From positions 434,001 through 498,000 of the forward strand of contig CAXXWT010000007.1 in the NCBI GenBank assembly GCA_963674685.2: 64,000 nt of DNA, written 5' to 3'. The notes below the pieces were generated by a model that was not told where the DNA came from, did not search any database, and saw nothing but the letters and a program-made list of their open reading frames with translations. Shown here piece by piece: positions 35,415 to 44,411 of the stretch. The stretch is from G963674685 sp963674685. GTDB taxonomy: Bacteria; Lernaellota; Lernaellaia; JACKCT01. Made by a program: the position numbers and the translations under genes. How positions within the stretch are numbered: the first letter of the stretch is position 1; every line of letters begins with the position of its first letter.

Positions 35415-35561
35415 GGTTCTTCGAGGATTACCGTACTTTAACGCCCACTTCTCCAACTTTGCGAAGAAGAAAATTATTTTTCGCCGCCCAAAAGGGCGGT
35501 CGTCGATCCTTGACATTTCCTTTGGGATGGAAAAGCCCGTCATTTAAGGTTTTGAAAGGAC
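35415..35561 (+). repeat. Inverted duplication, left arm
   Basis: Starts GGTTCTTCGAGGATTACCGT and ends GGTTTTGAAAGGAC. It matches the reverse complement of 35680-35786 at both ends and in the middle (AATTATTTTTCG; CCTTTGGGATGGAA), with a ~40-bp extra segment in this arm. Confidence 0.75.
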
Positions 35562-35679
35562 ATTTCCCAATTTGGGCGTCAGGAGACCGCGATAAAGCCG
35601 CCAATAAATCACCGAATTGTCGACATGTCTTCCAATCCTTTTATCTCGAAGGGATTGCCCGCGACGTCGATCAAAAACG

Positions 35680-35786
35680 TCCTTTCAAAACCTATGAGCA
35701 AAAATTCCATCCCAAAGGCAATGTCAAGGACGAAAAATAATTTTCTTCTTCGTTTCATGATGAAGTACGGTAATCCTCGAAGAACC
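35680..35786 (-). repeat. Inverted duplication, right arm
   Basis: Starts GTCCTTTCAAAACC and ends GTACGGTAATCCTCGAAGAA. Partner of 35415-35561. A third copy of its terminal ~25 bases lies at 40499-40524. Confidence 0.75.
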
Positions 35787-35933
35787 GGAAAGTCCCTTTT
35801 TATCCAACCGCCGGAAAACCGATGCGCCCTTTTCCCTGCTTGTGACGATGACGTTTTCCGGTTCGAAGCAATCCACCACGCGGCGCGCACCAAAGCCTTC
35901 AAATTCCAGTTGAGTTGCGCTACAGTCTGTCAT
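35770..35933 (-). pseudogene. IS1380-like transposase N-terminal remnant
   Basis: From ATG 35933: TQLEFEGFGARRVVDCFEPE, then TSREKGASVFRRLDKKGLSG, resembling the conserved start of IS1380-family transposases (FxGRRVxxxFDGGxITSDAG, then LLLRxxDR). The expected Gly/Asp residues of the core are partly lost. The frame runs into the right arm of the inverted duplication and ends. No catalytic part remains. Confidence 0.45.
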
Positions 35934-36123
35934 TAATGGTCCTTTCGATGTGCGTTGGGTTTTCATTGTGATAACGATAACTTAGCACATCTTGAGGGCC
36001 GTTTCTATTCAGAATGGTGAGAAATCCGGGTTAGTGCCTTGAGCAGGGGCAAGCCCTTATGCCCGCCTTCCGTTGCCCAATGTAAAAAGCCCGCTTTGGC
36101 GTACGACAGGTCGGCGTCGATTT

Positions 36124-37080
36124 TCAATTCACTTTGTCGATGATTTCCCGGGCGATAAGGCCGAGGCCTTCGCGGTCCATGGTTTCGCGGAAGATATAGG
36201 GAAGCTCGACGAAATCGGCGTCGATTTTCTTGCGTCCCGCAGCGACGTAACCTTCCGCCAGTTTTCTGCGCGCCGCCTGTTGCCGGGACGCCGTGATCAA
36301 TCTTTCGTGTCCGCCGGGAAAAAAGCTGTCTAAAATTTTCAGAGCTTTATTATCCTTTTCCAGTTCGTCGATGACCTTGTTTTGCCGGGGCGATAAAAGC
36401 TTCGGCGGCATCATGTTGATGAAAACCTTGCCGAAGGGCATCTTCAGCGTTTCCAGCGTGGCGTTATGGATTTCAATCGATTCATTGATGGGCATTTCCT
36501 CGGCCAGGCTCACCACGTTGATCTGCGTACGGGCCGGGTCGGTCATCAGATTGTGGACTTGCTGCGTCTGCTTGCGCAGCATGCCCGATCTCAGCGTATT
36601 GAGAATGACGCCGGGCACGCGCAGGAAGTTGATCCCGTGACCCGTAGCCGGAGAATCCACGACGATCATGTCCCATTGCGGGCGTTTGCCTTTTCCTCCT
36701 TTGACCTCCTGCTCCAGCTTCCAGATTTTCCCCAGGATCATCAGGTCGCGCCAGGCGGGCAGGAACTGGAGCAGATAGCGAACCATTTCAATTTCCATGA
36801 ATTTCTTCGCCGCCCATTCCATTTTGAGCGATAAAGCAATGTATTCCTGCAACGATTTCATGGGATCGATGCGAATCACGCTCAGGCCGTCTTCCATGGG
36901 CGTGATGTCGTAAGCGGGAATCCATTTTTTGAAAATCTGTTCGAGGTTTTGCGTCAGTCCGATTTCCACCAGCAGGGTTTTCATGCCCAGTTCCTTGGCG
37001 GCGATGGCGATGGAAGCCGCGATCGTCGTCTTGCCTACGCCGCCCTTGCCGGTGATGAAAAGAAGTCGTTTATCGAACAT
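36124..37080 (-). CDS. ArsA/GET3-family ATPase
   Basis: 318 residues. The start FDKRLLFITGKGGVGKTTIAAS contains the deviant P-loop of the SIMIBI ArsA/MinD class. MIVVDSPATGHGINFLRVP carries the switch region. It is a single-domain protein of normal GET3 length. Family members release arsenite to ArsB or target proteins to membranes. No ars genes are nearby, and paired single-domain homologues occur in Myxobacteria-like genomes, so the role is open. ATG 37080 is chosen as it sits directly before the P-loop strand. Confidence 0.9.
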   Translation of the reverse strand: MFDKRLLFITGKGGVGKTTIAASIAIAAKELGMKTLLVEIGLTQNLEQIFKKWIPAYDITPMEDGLSVIRIDPMKSLQEYIALSLKMEWAAKKFMEIEMVRYLLQFLPAWRDLMILGKIWKLEQEVKGGKGKRPQWDMIVVDSPATGHGINFLRVPGVILNTLRSGMLRKQTQQVHNLMTDPARTQINVVSLAEEMPINESIEIHNATLETLKMPFGKVFINMMPPKLLSPRQNKVIDELEKDNKALKILDSFFPGGHERLITASRQQAARRKLAEGYVAAGRKKIDADFVELPYIFRETMDREGLGLIAREIIDKVN

Positions 37081-37371
37081 GCCTGTATAAACCCCGCGCG
37101 ACAAAGGATGAAATCGGGATGAGGAAGGAGGAAAGAGGCGCCGGACAAATGTTTCGCACCCATATCACGCAATCCATCCTTCGTTATTCCCCCTTCACCT
37201 TTTCTTCACGAATGATCCGGCTAATTATCCACTGGCCACCGACAAGTGGCAAACAATAACGACGCCGTTTCGGTTCGTCAATCCGGCCTTTAAAAGCCGC
37301 AATAAACATAAAAACTGTTAAAAGGCTTTTAATGCACAAACTGCTCTTTTCTTTTTGCGCGAATCCTGTGA

Positions 37372-37377
37372 TACAAT
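37372..37377 (+). promoter_or_regulatory. Candidate -10 box
   Basis: TACAAT 31 bases before ATG 37408, with an AAGGAGG ribosome binding site at 37391-37397. The -35 is unclear. Confidence 0.3.
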
Positions 37378-37407
37378 AATTTATTGAAGGAAGGAGGATC
37401 CGCATCG

Positions 37408-38247
37408 ATGAGATCTATGTTGCACATTGTGTTTGCCGCTTTTCTCATACTCGCGGCATTTTCGGTCATCGATGCCGCCGCGGCCGATGAAGCGGATGTG
37501 GATGAAGCGCCGCATACCGGTCTCTGGCGTCCGAATTCTCTTCTCAGCCTTCAGGTCTTCGGCTCGATTCATTTCATCGACCATTCCGATATCAACAACT
37601 ACATCGCCATGGGGCGCGTCGAATCGTTCGGTTATCCCGACGGCGACGGGTACATCGACCGCGCCACTCCCGTTTACGGGCTTCGTCTGGCCTACACGCA
37701 AAAAGCCTTCATGGGCGATCTCATGCTTCAATATTACAAACAATGGCGCGACGGTCCGGGAACCGGCTCTTTGTTGTCGGGTGTTCATGTCCTTTTTCAC
37801 ATGGGCTACAATATCGTCCAGCGCCCATATCTTCTTTATCCCTACATGGGACTGGGCTGGTCCTACACGAATTTCGTGGTCAACGGCGACGAACGGTGCG
37901 TGCCATATGATTTGAGCGGGGATAACACGATCTACAGCAATCCCGACGATCCGGACTTTTGCAAGGACCGCGGATCGTTTCCCGACTTCGCCGGGGCCAA
38001 GGAGGGCGTGCCGGGCGACGTCGGATTGGGATTCGAGCTGACGAATCCCGTCTGGAAATCCAAAGAAGACAATTATCGGAAAGCCAATACATTCCCTTTG
38101 TTCATCCATGTCGGATATCAGGGCGAGTTGATCACCTATTTCTGGCAAATCAAGCACGGCCACCTGGAGAGGCCGGTGCTGGACCGGTTCATGGGGCCTT
38201 ATATCCGAATCGGCGTCGGCATCGGGCACGGTAACTATTACCGCTGA
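37408..38247 (+). CDS. Exported, probably outer-membrane beta-barrel protein
   Basis: 279 residues. The signal peptide ends AFSVIDAAAADE. The mature part has many alternating aromatic/hydrophobic strands (YLLYPYMGLGWSYTNF, YIRIGVGIGHGNYYR) and ends in aromatic-rich residues, fitting an OmpA/OmpW-like barrel of eight or more strands. No family recognised. The start is set by AAGGAGG eleven bases upstream; an earlier in-frame start at 37384 is unnecessary. A distantly similar secreted protein is at 57799. Confidence 0.7.
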   Translation: MRSMLHIVFAAFLILAAFSVIDAAAADEADVDEAPHTGLWRPNSLLSLQVFGSIHFIDHSDINNYIAMGRVESFGYPDGDGYIDRATPVYGLRLAYTQKAFMGDLMLQYYKQWRDGPGTGSLLSGVHVLFHMGYNIVQRPYLLYPYMGLGWSYTNFVVNGDERCVPYDLSGDNTIYSNPDDPDFCKDRGSFPDFAGAKEGVPGDVGLGFELTNPVWKSKEDNYRKANTFPLFIHVGYQGELITYFWQIKHGHLERPVLDRFMGPYIRIGVGIGHGNYYR

Positions 38248-38263
38248 CGGTTTGCTTGCCCAA

Positions 38264-39868
38264 TCACTGTTTCAAACACGGCAGTTCAGCGCACATCCGA
38301 TATCCCTCGCCGGCCCAGTCCCGCGCCGAAGGATTATATAATAAGGGCAATCGCGACAGATCCTCCCCGGAGGTCGTCGTCTTCAAGGCAAGGCCGCAAC
38401 CCAGACCGATGTAAAAATCCTTCGGGCTATCCGTTTTGAACACCGGCCCGCGGATTGTCTCGAGCTGCGGGGACACGGGCTTCATATGACAGCATCGATA
38501 TTGCCCCTCCATCGGAAAGATGATTCTCAGACCATTGAGAAAGGCATTGTTTTTCAACTGCCGTGGATTTGCGTCCAAAAGACAGTTCATATTGTCTATT
38601 TCATCTCCGATCGCCATTCCCACTTCAATCAGGGAATAGTCATGTCCCCTTAAGCGAAAGGTTATGCCCAGATCCTTTATCTGCAACAAGGGGAAGATCA
38701 AAAATAAATGCCGGCAAACGAGAAAGACGATTAGCGCCGTTTTCACTCCCTTTTCGACGTATGCCGCCACTGCGTATCTTGCGGGAACCATCTTTTCCGT
38801 CAGAAACACGGCCATTGCCAGATATCCGGCCGGATAGAACCATAACACGTGCCTCGGCGCGAGAAATCCCGCGAAAGGAAAGACGGAGACCATCAACACG
38901 CAAAGAACCAGGGAAAAGGGCAGAAATATAAGCCAACGCTCCCGATTTTCCGCTTTGAAAAATGCAGAGAGCAGAATCCAGAAAAACGCAATCCCGACCA
39001 GCGGGTATTGAATCGGAATATCGTAAAGGCCGTTTCCCTCGGTAAAAAAATCCAGCAGGTGCGTGCAGCGATTGAAATCCGGATAAGAAATCCAATGGAG
39101 CAGTTTCACCGCCTGGATGCTTTCCTCCGGGCTATAGTCCGCCCGATAGCCTTTGGCGGCCATCCAAACCGCCAATGGCGCGAGACCAAGGGTCATTCCC
39201 GCCGCGCTAAATATCCAGGTGCGTATCCAGCGATACCGCAAGGCGACCATGGGGACCAGGGCGACCATCGTCAAAGCCAGGAAACTCACGCCCAGCGTAA
39301 AACTCAGGATCAATCCGGTCAGCAGGCCTGAAAGGAAAAAAAGCGACGGGCGTTTTGTTGTCACAGCGCCGGCCCAAACCAAAAAGGCGACGGAAAAGAA
39401 ACTTGTCGCCTCCGGATAAGCGCTCCAAAGGGTCAGGGTCCATTGCAGATAGGTCAGGTCGCAAAAGATCATCAGCAAACCGAGCACCGCCGCGTGTTTC
39501 GGACCGAACCGCCACGCGAGCAGGTACACCAACGGCGCAAACCCCAAAAAGGAGATAAAAACAGCCATAATCTTCATGCCGACGGTGGCCGTCAGACCGA
39601 GTCTTACGATTTTGCTGAGGATAATCGCCATGGGTTTTTGAGCCCACAGATGATTGAAAATTGACGCCGGATTCGTGCCGTTGAGGATCTGATGGGCCAG
39701 TTTGGCGATATTGTACTCGGCTCCATCGACGTTATGCATATGATCGATGGCGGAAAAAGCGATGAAGATGCGTATCACCAGAAATATCAGGCAAGCCGAA
39801 AAAAATACGAGTTTCGAATGCGGATGTTCTTCAAGAGGCTCAATGAAAATCGAGAATATGCGGCGCAA
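38264..39868 (-). CDS. Polytopic membrane protein, GT-C/ArnT-like
   Basis: 534 residues, TTG start at 39868 with GGAG about 13 bases upstream. Around ten to eleven helices are followed by a C-terminal ~120-residue soluble part rich in Cys. The loop HMHNVDGAEYNIAKLAHQIL after helix 1 carries the acidic residues expected for GT39/GT83-type transferases. It converges on the beta-barrel gene. Confidence 0.65.
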   Translation of the reverse strand: MRRIFSIFIEPLEEHPHSKLVFFSACLIFLVIRIFIAFSAIDHMHNVDGAEYNIAKLAHQILNGTNPASIFNHLWAQKPMAIILSKIVRLGLTATVGMKIMAVFISFLGFAPLVYLLAWRFGPKHAAVLGLLMIFCDLTYLQWTLTLWSAYPEATSFFSVAFLVWAGAVTTKRPSLFFLSGLLTGLILSFTLGVSFLALTMVALVPMVALRYRWIRTWIFSAAGMTLGLAPLAVWMAAKGYRADYSPEESIQAVKLLHWISYPDFNRCTHLLDFFTEGNGLYDIPIQYPLVGIAFFWILLSAFFKAENRERWLIFLPFSLVLCVLMVSVFPFAGFLAPRHVLWFYPAGYLAMAVFLTEKMVPARYAVAAYVEKGVKTALIVFLVCRHLFLIFPLLQIKDLGITFRLRGHDYSLIEVGMAIGDEIDNMNCLLDANPRQLKNNAFLNGLRIIFPMEGQYRCCHMKPVSPQLETIRGPVFKTDSPKDFYIGLGCGLALKTTTSGEDLSRLPLLYNPSARDWAGEGYRMCAELPCLKQ

Positions 39869-39903
39869 TCGTCAAACGCTCCGGTTATGTATTTCGAAAA
39901 TCA

Positions 39904-40206
39904 TCACGGCACGGGCCTGACTTTGGCGCAGGCCGCCAGGACTTTTTTGAAATCCTTCGCAAAATTTTCCCCGACCCAGTTGGAATATTTCACGGGATCG
40001 ACCCCGAGCATTTTCAGGGTGCACGTTTGCACGGGCGCGCCCTCGGTCGTCACGTTGATTCCCGCGTGGATCATGGCGCCGACCGGGCTTGACGTGGCGA
40101 TGGAGTCGCCCTGAATGCGGAATGTATCGAAAGCGAAAAGGCTGCGTAGTTGCGACGCGTCGTAGATTTCCCGGTAATCATCGATAAAACGATATTGCAT
40201 CTTCAT
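39904..40206 (-). CDS. Small hypothetical protein
   Basis: 100 residues from ATG 40206 (MKMQYRF). No signal peptide or membrane helix; two cysteines. No family recognised. It lies 35 bp upstream of the GT-C gene on the same strand. It may be a fragment, given the remnant next to it. Confidence 0.4.
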   Translation of the reverse strand: MKMQYRFIDDYREIYDASQLRSLFAFDTFRIQGDSIATSSPVGAMIHAGINVTTEGAPVQTCTLKMLGVDPVKYSNWVGENFAKDFKKVLAACAKVRPVP

Positions 40207-40246
40207 TCTCCGAATTCCCGCACCGAACATAATGGAATGACGCTTG

Positions 40247-40607
40247 ACGGAAAACAAGTCCTTCACAAAAATTTGAAGCAACGCCGCAAGAAGTCTTCGA
40301 GGTCCTGATCGATTACGAAAGTTATCCCGAATTCATTCCCGAATTGAGCAGCGCAAAAATCGCTGAAGAAGGTGGTAGTTTCATCGTCGTGGAATTCGTG
40401 ATCAGCGCCGTTGCCGGGATAGGGCTTAATAACCTGGTCAAACGATTCAAGGATCGCGTGGAAAGCGGCGACGCCGCAAGGTTTGAAGAGTGCGTGTTAA
40501 AGTACGGTAATCTCCGAAGAACCGCAAAAAAGGCTTGGTGGAAAAGATGGAGTTGCACGGCTTGGCGCGGCGGACATGATCCGATTCATCGAAGGCGGGC
40601 GTAATTA
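40247..40607 (+). pseudogene. START/SRPBCC (COQ10-like) domain remnant
   Basis: The frame reads KFEATPQEVFEVLIDYESYP then EFIPELSSAKI, the recognisable opening of a COQ10/aromatase-type START domain, but no start codon precedes it. The domain ends after ~70 residues and continues into a copy of the repeat LKYGNLRRT also seen at 35415-35786. The rest of the lipid-binding domain is missing. Likely a broken gene joined to repeat DNA. Confidence 0.55.
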
Positions 40608-40675
40608 ATTCTCAAGTTGGTTCAGCAAAAGCTCGATACAATTGTTACAGGGATTGGATTTTGCCGATGTTGTTA

Positions 40676-40704
40676 TTGACCTGCCGCCGGCTTGCAGTTA
40701 CATT
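40676..40704 (+). promoter_or_regulatory. Sigma70-type promoter
   Basis: TTGACC (40676-40681), 17-base spacer, TACATT (40699-40704), 45 bases before ATG 40749. Confidence 0.65.
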
Positions 40705-40748
40705 GAATTCAATCGCCGCTGTAAATTGCGGTTGAAAAGGAATTATTA

Positions 40749-40967
40749 ATGCGGGAATTTATGGGCATATGCCCGGTTTGTCGGGAAAAAACCGATTTTA
40801 TGCCGTGGGAAGGAACGGACAACGTCGCATTGGAATGCGTTATCTGCGGCGGCGTTATTCCCGTGCATCGGCTTCATGAGGATTTGGATCCTTTTCAAAG
40901 AAAGCTTGATCTGGATATCGAGCAGCTCCTCCAGGCCCTGATGCTTTTTGATTCCAGGCCCACTTGA
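40749..40967 (+). CDS. Small zinc-ribbon-like protein
   Basis: 72 residues with ICPVCREKTDF near the start and ECVICGGVIPVH about 20 residues later, two CxxC pairs suited to one zinc ion. The remainder is helical and acidic. AAAGGA precedes the ATG and a good promoter lies upstream. Function unknown; such proteins are often regulators or assembly factors. The receiver/DUF4388 gene follows after 72 bp on the same strand. Confidence 0.65.
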   Translation: MREFMGICPVCREKTDFMPWEGTDNVALECVICGGVIPVHRLHEDLDPFQRKLDLDIEQLLQALMLFDSRPT

Positions 40968-41039
40968 TCCCGCCGGTTTCGGCTCAAAAAAAAAGTTAGA
41001 GATCGTAAGGTCGTAATTTCGATAAAAAAATCAGCAGTT

Positions 41040-42251
41040 TTGACTAAACGGATTCTAATCGTTGCAGCGGAGAAATCCGTCAGCGGGCCATTGAGCGAGA
41101 TTCTGGTCCGCATGGGATTGGTGTTTGCCGTGGCCGAGTCCATGGAAAACGCTCTGCGCGATCTTGCGCGTGAAGGCGCGGACCTGATTCTCTGCGAATT
41201 TACGTTGCCCGACGGCACGGCCATGGAATTTTGCCGACGTCTCGACGAAATGAAGCAATTCAACGGAACGCCTGTTTTATGCCTGGCCAGTTCGCAACAG
41301 ATGGAGCATTACTCCGAGTCGCCGCCGAAGCACGCGACGCCGCACGAATGGCTCAGTCGCCCGATGAGCCGCCGCGGCGTCACCGAGAAGGTTCAATTTT
41401 GGCTGTTCGGCAGGCACGCCGGCAATCCGGAGGAACATGACGAGGGACTCGAACAGCCCGTCAAATTTCGGCCCCGACGAAAAAGGCATTCCGGCACCTT
41501 CAAGCAAACGCCTTTCGCTCGGCTGATCTATGAAGTTATCGAGCATGACGGACCCGGGCTTCTGCAAATCCGAAAAGATGATAAAAAGATTTCCATTCAA
41601 ATCCTGAATAAAATGGCATACAGCCTGAATTCGGATCTGTTAGACGGTGAGTCATTCGGCCGTTTCCTGATCAAGAGCAACAGAATCGGCAAGGATGCTC
41701 TGACCCGCGCGATACATAGTGATCCCGACCGTGATCTAAAGGAATTTTTGATCCACAATGAAATCCTCGACGCCGGGGAGATCAGCGAAGCGCTTATCGA
41801 GTTTTCCGAAGAGATTATTCTGGAATTGTTTTCCTGGGAGTCCAGAAGCGCTCGATATCATTTTTCCCACGATGCGCGTCCGTCGGGTTCTCAGGTGCAA
41901 CTGGCCCTGCACGCCTGTACGCTGATTTTCGAGGGCGTCCGCAGGCATTACTCCAATGACCGCCTGGGGATGATATTCGCCAAAAAAGATCGCCTGTCCA
42001 GCGTTTTATACGGCACGCCCAAACCGCCGAATACCCTTCCGACCACGGCGCACAGAATTCTCGACGCCATCGACAATCATCGCTCCGCGACGGAGGTCAT
42101 GGACGCTTCGGGGCTGGCCCCGCTACGGTTTTTTCAGACCCTTTACGCCATGTGGGTGATGGATCTGACGCGTTTCGGTCCGAATATTCAGGAGGCGCCC
42201 GCCGGCATCGATCATTATCTGATGGCGGAGCAGGACGCCTTTATCGAATAA
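41040..42251 (+). CDS. Pseudo-receiver domain plus DUF4388-type regulator
   Basis: 403 residues, TTG start at 41040. Residues 1 to ~120 fold like a response-regulator receiver (KRILIVAAEKS; DLILCEFTLPDG; PVLCLASS). The phosphorylated Asp is Glu in LILCEFTLP, and the usual acidic pair after strand 1 is missing (IVAAEKS). The remainder resembles DUF4388/PATAN-type domains, with ILELFSWESRSARYHF and a bacterial EF2563-like winged region at the C-terminus. Probably a two-component-like output protein that is constitutively on or protein-regulated rather than phosphorylated. Confidence 0.75.
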   Translation: MTKRILIVAAEKSVSGPLSEILVRMGLVFAVAESMENALRDLAREGADLILCEFTLPDGTAMEFCRRLDEMKQFNGTPVLCLASSQQMEHYSESPPKHATPHEWLSRPMSRRGVTEKVQFWLFGRHAGNPEEHDEGLEQPVKFRPRRKRHSGTFKQTPFARLIYEVIEHDGPGLLQIRKDDKKISIQILNKMAYSLNSDLLDGESFGRFLIKSNRIGKDALTRAIHSDPDRDLKEFLIHNEILDAGEISEALIEFSEEIILELFSWESRSARYHFSHDARPSGSQVQLALHACTLIFEGVRRHYSNDRLGMIFAKKDRLSSVLYGTPKPPNTLPTTAHRILDAIDNHRSATEVMDASGLAPLRFFQTLYAMWVMDLTRFGPNIQEAPAGIDHYLMAEQDAFIE

Positions 42252-42387
42252 CATCGGCGATTCCGCAAAATCTTGGTCATAAAAAGTTGGCCTTAACGTC
42301 CGCACGCCGACGCGAACGGAAATTCAGCCCGAAGGCCGCTTTAAGTCCTTGGCCTGAAATCAATAATTGGATAATACTGCAAGGGCC

Positions 42388-44118
42388 ATGAATTTGTCGG
42401 GAAATAAAAACAGGATTGCGGCCGTGGGTGTTTGCGTCGCGGCGCTGCTGCCCGTGGTTTTTTTGACCTATTTTCTGCGCCTGCCGTCTTTCGGCGAGGC
42501 TTTCTGCAATCCCGACGTCGAGGGAATCGCCTACAGCGCCTGCAATCTGCTGGACGGCGGCGCCGTTTACACGGAAGGCGTCGAGACGAAGCCGCCGGGC
42601 GTTTACATGGTGTTCGCGTCCGTTTTCGCCGCTTTCGGCCGGAACATGACTCCGGTTTACGTGGCGGCGAGCGCCTACCATGTGCTGGCGGCCATGGCTA
42701 TATTTGCTTTTTGCGCCTTGTATTTCGGAACTCTGGAGGGGGTGCTTGCGGCATACCTGTACGCTTTTTTTTCGGCGCTTCATTTTGCCGCGGGCAAATG
42801 CCCGAATTTCGAAACCTGGATCTTGCTTCCCGTCGCCGTTTCCTGGATAGGCCTGGTGGAAACGGCGCACCGAAAGAGCGTGGTCGCCGCCGCGCTGACC
42901 GGCGCCGGATTCGCCGTCGCCGTTTCCATGAAACAGCAGGCGCTTATCATGGCCGCCCTGGCGCAACTGGCGCTGTATTTCGAGCTTCCCGACGACGGTT
43001 CGAAACACAAAAAAATTCCCGGCGGACTTCTGCTCGCTCAAGGCCTCGGCGCCGCGGTCGTTTTTGCGGCGATCGCCGCATTCATGATTTCCCGAGGCGG
43101 ATTCTGGGCCATGGTCGACGCCCTCGATCCCAGGACCAATTTGAAATATGCATCGTCCGAATCCCTGCTCCATGTTTCGACCCGGATATTGAGCAAAGGA
43201 GCGGAATTCCTGACAAACTCCTGGGCCTTGTTCGGCTCGGCGATATGTTTCGCCATATTCGGCAAAAGGCTCGATCAACTCCGGCGGGATAAAATTCAGG
43301 CCGTCGCCACGCCCGGCGCGACCACGCCGAAAGGACGCTACACCGTGGAGGTCTGGCTCCTCGCGGTGATCGTCGCGGTCGTTTTGCCGATGAAGCTTTT
43401 CGATCATTATCTGATGCTTTTCATCGGGCCGCTGGCGATCCTGGGAGCGTGTTTTTACGCGCGGCTCGCCCGGGCGACCGCCATCCCGCTTTTCCTGCGC
43501 GCCGCCTGCCTGATCCTGGCCGGCATCCTCATCACGCAAAACGGCAAGGCCGATATCAAATTGTCGGCGTCGGCCTGGGCGAATCTGAGGGTGGGCGACG
43601 CACAGGACTGGACTCCCGATCACGACATATACTGGCAGCCAAGCCCCATTCCGAGGCAGGTCGTTTATTACCGGGACATGCAGGTCGCCGCCGCCTGCGT
43701 CAGCGACAACGCCAAGCCCGGCGATTTTATTTACGTCTGGGATTACGCACCGGGTTTTTACTTTTACTCGCGGCGCAAGGCCCCGACGCGTCACTTCATG
43801 TATTTTGAAGTCGCCACGGAGCTTCCCAAGGGCTCGGGCCGCTGGCACGCCGAGGAAACCCCCGATCTCCTGGCTTCCAGAAAGAGATTATTAGAAGACC
43901 TCGCGGCCAATCCGCCGGCGTATTTCATCACTTACAATCATGACGCTTCAAAGCATTTGCGTTTCGAGTTTTTCATCGAAATGGCGCCGATGTTCGATGA
44001 CTTGGATGCGTATTACAAGGCGCATTACGAGCCGGATAAAAAGTGCGGCACAAAATTGTTCAGCGTGTCGAAAAGGAAAAAGAAGACGTCGCCGGATCCC
44101 GAACCGGATGTGAGCTGA
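42388..44118 (+). CDS. Polytopic membrane protein, GT-C/ArnT-like
   Basis: 576 residues, about 11-12 helices. The first loop FCNPDVEGIAYSACNLLDGG holds the acidic pair, followed by VETKPPGVYMVFA, close to the ETKPPG pattern seen in ArnT/PMT-like proteins, where a substrate-gating loop follows the first helix. This is the most convincing GT39/GT83-type member in the window. The ~170-residue C-terminus is soluble. ATG 42388 is preferred to a TTG at 42367. Confidence 0.75.
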   Translation: MNLSGNKNRIAAVGVCVAALLPVVFLTYFLRLPSFGEAFCNPDVEGIAYSACNLLDGGAVYTEGVETKPPGVYMVFASVFAAFGRNMTPVYVAASAYHVLAAMAIFAFCALYFGTLEGVLAAYLYAFFSALHFAAGKCPNFETWILLPVAVSWIGLVETAHRKSVVAAALTGAGFAVAVSMKQQALIMAALAQLALYFELPDDGSKHKKIPGGLLLAQGLGAAVVFAAIAAFMISRGGFWAMVDALDPRTNLKYASSESLLHVSTRILSKGAEFLTNSWALFGSAICFAIFGKRLDQLRRDKIQAVATPGATTPKGRYTVEVWLLAVIVAVVLPMKLFDHYLMLFIGPLAILGACFYARLARATAIPLFLRAACLILAGILITQNGKADIKLSASAWANLRVGDAQDWTPDHDIYWQPSPIPRQVVYYRDMQVAAACVSDNAKPGDFIYVWDYAPGFYFYSRRKAPTRHFMYFEVATELPKGSGRWHAEETPDLLASRKRLLEDLAANPPAYFITYNHDASKHLRFEFFIEMAPMFDDLDAYYKAHYEPDKKCGTKLFSVSKRKKKTSPDPEPDVS

Positions 44119-44251
44119 ATGGTGCGCGCGAGTGGCTCAGGCAAGCTTTTCCCACGGGTGGCATGGAAAAGCGTAAGCTCGCGGGCGAGATCATTTGCCC
44201 GATTTCTTACTCTTGCTCCTTTCTCCTTTCCCCGATGAAGTTTCAATCCGG

Positions 44252-44281
44252 TTGAATTTCCGCTTTGCCTTGGTGTAAAAT
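44252..44281 (+). promoter_or_regulatory. Candidate promoter of subtilase gene
   Basis: TTGAAT (44252-44257), 18-base spacer, TAAAAT (44276-44281), giving a ~125-base leader before ATG 44412. Confidence 0.45.
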
Positions 44282-44292
44282 AAGATTAATCC

Positions 44293-44319
44293 GGTTGCGC
44301 GTTTCGATGATGCGCAACC
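44293..44319 (+). terminator. Leader hairpin, terminator-like
   Basis: GGTTGCGC (44293-44300) pairs perfectly with GCGCAACC (44312-44319), then TTTTCC. It lies between the candidate promoter and the subtilase start, so it may attenuate transcription or end a transcript from upstream. Confidence 0.45.
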
Positions 44320-44411
44320 TTTTCCTTTCAAAAAATCCCCGAGGGGGGAAAGGCTTTTCTTGTTTCGCCCCGGCCGGCGCGGTCGTCATCAAAAAAAGAG
44401 GTATACAGTTT

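Noticed and set aside
36124..37080. Arsenite resistance role for the ArsA-like ATPase
   Set aside because: No arsB, arsC or arsR nearby; the family also includes protein-targeting ATPases.
42277..43848. 523-codon minus-strand frame
   Set aside because: It is opposite the GT-C membrane protein at 42388 and carries no domain signature.
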